A stretch of DNA of 6,387 nucleotides from positions 1 through 6,387 of the forward strand of contig UQLW01000062.1 of assembly GCA_900542005.1 (NCBI GenBank). Reading direction: 5' to 3'. The first letter of the stretch is position 1, and each line of letters opens with the position of its first letter. Positions 4,952-6,387 of the stretch are shown one piece after another. Position numbers and translations under genes: made by a program. This stretch comes from an uncultured Eubacteriales bacterium (GTDB lineage: Bacteria; Bacillota; Clostridia; Christensenellales; UMGS416). The notes below the pieces were generated by a model that was not told where the DNA came from, searched no databases, and worked only from the letters and a program-made list of their open reading frames with translations.

Positions 4952-6337
4952 ATGAAGCGATGGCTCGCTGGGTTCGTCGTGCTGCTGATGATATTCGCCC
5001 CGGTTATGGGACTGGCGGAAGGGGATATCCAATCCTTTACTGCGCAGGCAACTGAGGATGGCAGCTATATTGATATTACAGTGATTGCAGCCAAGCCTGT
5101 GACCAATGCGAAGATTACCAAGGGCGGGAAGACGGTGGGCAGCCCTGGGGCGCTTGCGGCTGGCGACGACTGGAGCGGGAACTGCGCTGTGGATCCCTCG
5201 GAAGCCGGCAGTACGGTGACCCTGACGCTGGAATATACGGACGCTGCCGGGCAGGGGCACAGCCAGAGCGTTTCCGTTTCGATCCCCCAGGCGGCGACAA
5301 CGCCCCCGACAACGCCCGCAGGCACGACCCCGACAACCCCGGCCGACACGGGCACAGCCTCGGCCAGCATCAAGGTGAGCGCCTCGGAAACCAACGTCAA
5401 GCAGGGGGAAAATGTCAAGCTGACCTATGTGGTGACCAATACGGGCGACAAAACCCTGAGCTATGTCGAGGTCAGCGAGCCCTCCCTGGGAAAGATCAAC
5501 AGCGGCGAGAACCTGAAGCCAGGCGAAAAGCTTACCTTTACCTATACGCTGAAAAATATCACCCAGAGCTTTCAGTCCAAGCCGCGGCTGACCTACATCG
5601 CTGATGGTAAAACGCAATCGGCCTCCGGCAATACGGTGAATATTACCGTGGCGACAGCCAAGCTGACGGCTACGCTGGAGGTATCCAAATCGCAGATTGA
5701 TCCGGGCGATTCCATTACGCTGACGGGGAAGGTGACCAACAAGGGCGACATCACCTTCAAGTCAGTAACGATTTCCGAGAAGAGCCTGGGGGAGCTGGGA
5801 TCGGCGTCCAATATGGGCAGCGGCGAAAGCAAGACGGTGACCAAGCAGGTTACGCCCCAGGACAGCGCCGTTTATCAGCTCGTTGTGACGGCGGTGGACA
5901 GCACAGGGAAAAAGTATACCTATTCCAGCAAGTCTGTAACGGTTAAGGTGGCGGATAATCCCGTTCCGGTGACCATTGACCTGACAGCCCAGACGGATAC
6001 CGTCCAGCTATCGGAACCGGGGATGGTCAGCTTTTCCATCGATGTGGACAACATCAGCAACAAGACGCTGAGCAACGTAAAAATTACCGACCAGAACGAC
6101 AACACGGTGCAGGTGATCGACGAGCTGCCGGCAGGCAGCGAGAACATCCAGTATGAGTGCATGGTCAACGCCACCACAGAGTTTATCTTTACCGCGACGG
6201 TCGAGGTGGACGGGGTGACCAGCAACTTCAGAAGCGCGCCGATCAAGGTGACGATTGCCAACAACGAGACGACTGCGGCTGGCGAAACGACGACGCTGAC
6301 GGAAACCACGACGCCCGGCGAGACGGCGGTGTCATAG
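4952..6337 (+). CDS. Secreted protein with repeated beta-sandwich (DUF11/CARDB-like) domains
   Basis: A 461-residue exported protein of unknown function. Residues 1-22 are a Sec signal peptide (MKRW, then a hydrophobic core; likely cleavage after A22 in GLA-EG). A first beta-rich module (25-111) is followed by a Thr/Pro linker (113-136), then three similar modules (about 137-234, 235-334 and 338-436). Each has a V(T/D)N..(G/S)(D/N).T...V.I strand near its start and, in two of them, a PG(E/D) turn, as in DUF11/CARDB-type Ig-like repeats used for extracellular adhesion or assembly. The tail (437-461) is Thr/Glu-rich. No LPxTG motif, terminal membrane helix or S-layer homology domain is present, so anchoring is unexplained. 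GGAGG lies 7 nt before the ATG. The gene has its own strong promoter, and its Lys/Asn-rich coding is less GC-biased than that of its neighbours. Confidence 0.85.
   Translation: MKRWLAGFVVLLMIFAPVMGLAEGDIQSFTAQATEDGSYIDITVIAAKPVTNAKITKGGKTVGSPGALAAGDDWSGNCAVDPSEAGSTVTLTLEYTDAAGQGHSQSVSVSIPQAATTPPTTPAGTTPTTPADTGTASASIKVSASETNVKQGENVKLTYVVTNTGDKTLSYVEVSEPSLGKINSGENLKPGEKLTFTYTLKNITQSFQSKPRLTYIADGKTQSASGNTVNITVATAKLTATLEVSKSQIDPGDSITLTGKVTNKGDITFKSVTISEKSLGELGSASNMGSGESKTVTKQVTPQDSAVYQLVVTAVDSTGKKYTYSSKSVTVKVADNPVPVTIDLTAQTDTVQLSEPGMVSFSIDVDNISNKTLSNVKITDQNDNTVQVIDELPAGSENIQYECMVNATTEFIFTATVEVDGVTSNFRSAPIKVTIANNETTAAGETTTLTETTTPGETAVS
5294..5345 (+). repeat. Thr/Pro linker repeats inside the secreted protein gene
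   Basis: The 12-bp unit CGACAACGCCC(C/G) occurs twice in tandem (5295-5306 and 5307-5318), and its core CGACAAC recurs at 5331. It encodes a TTPPTTPAGTTPTTPA-like flexible linker between the first two beta modules. Length variation by slippage is possible. Confidence 0.6.
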
Positions 6338-6387
6338 CAACAGTCTCCATGGTCACCGGAGATGCAAAATAAGCTCCCAGGCTATCC

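Noticed and set aside
4922..5617. Minus-strand open frame (231 codons) across the start of the secreted protein gene
   Set aside because: Arg/Gly/His-rich composition typical of a shadow frame. The plus strand has a promoter, a ribosome binding site and a signal peptide.
6344..6362. Small hairpin after the last gene (TCTCC/GGAGA, 9-nt loop)
   Set aside because: Only five base pairs and no T-tract. A real terminator may lie beyond the window edge, so none is called.

Overview
The window looks like chromosomal DNA of a GC-rich, Gram-positive-type anaerobe, most likely a member of class Clostridia (Bacillota). This inference rests on strong AGGAGG-type ribosome binding sites, consensus TTGACA/TATAAT-like promoters, a rubrerythrin, a DUF2284 cysteine-rich protein and an MscL with a clostridial-style zinc-ribbon tail. 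No species can be named from the sequence. No RNA gene, mobile element or CRISPR array was seen.

Layout: (1) 2-949 (+) is the 3' part of a gene whose beginning lies left of the window. It encodes a phosphohexomutase-like region that has lost its catalytic loops, probably the C-terminal half of an NDP-sugar pyrophosphorylase/phosphomannomutase-like fusion protein. A strong intrinsic terminator follows. (2) 1233-2225 (-) is a stand-alone Gfo/Idh/MocA-family NAD(P)-dependent oxidoreductase. (3) 2371-2847 (+) is mscL, the large-conductance mechanosensitive channel, divergent from (2); promoter-like elements for both lie in the 145-bp gap. (4) 2931-3464 (-) is a classical rubrerythrin, convergent with mscL and sharing a bidirectional terminator hairpin. 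(5) 3683-4315 and 4308-4847 (+) are an HD-domain predicted hydrolase and a DUF2284 metal-binding protein. They overlap by 8 bp and are probably translationally coupled. (6) 4952-6337 (+) is a secreted protein made of about four beta-sandwich (DUF11/CARDB-like) modules with a Thr/Pro linker and a Thr/Glu-rich tail. It is driven by a near-consensus promoter whose -35 box is overlapped by a perfect inverted repeat. The last 50 bp hold no gene that can be supported.

The genes do not form one pathway. They read as several short transcription units: cell-surface sugar-nucleotide metabolism, osmotic protection, oxidative-stress defence and an exported surface or matrix protein. I see no clear new multi-gene system. 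The points most worth following are the catalytically dead mutase domain, the HD-DUF2284 pair, and the anchorless repeat protein with its palindromic promoter.
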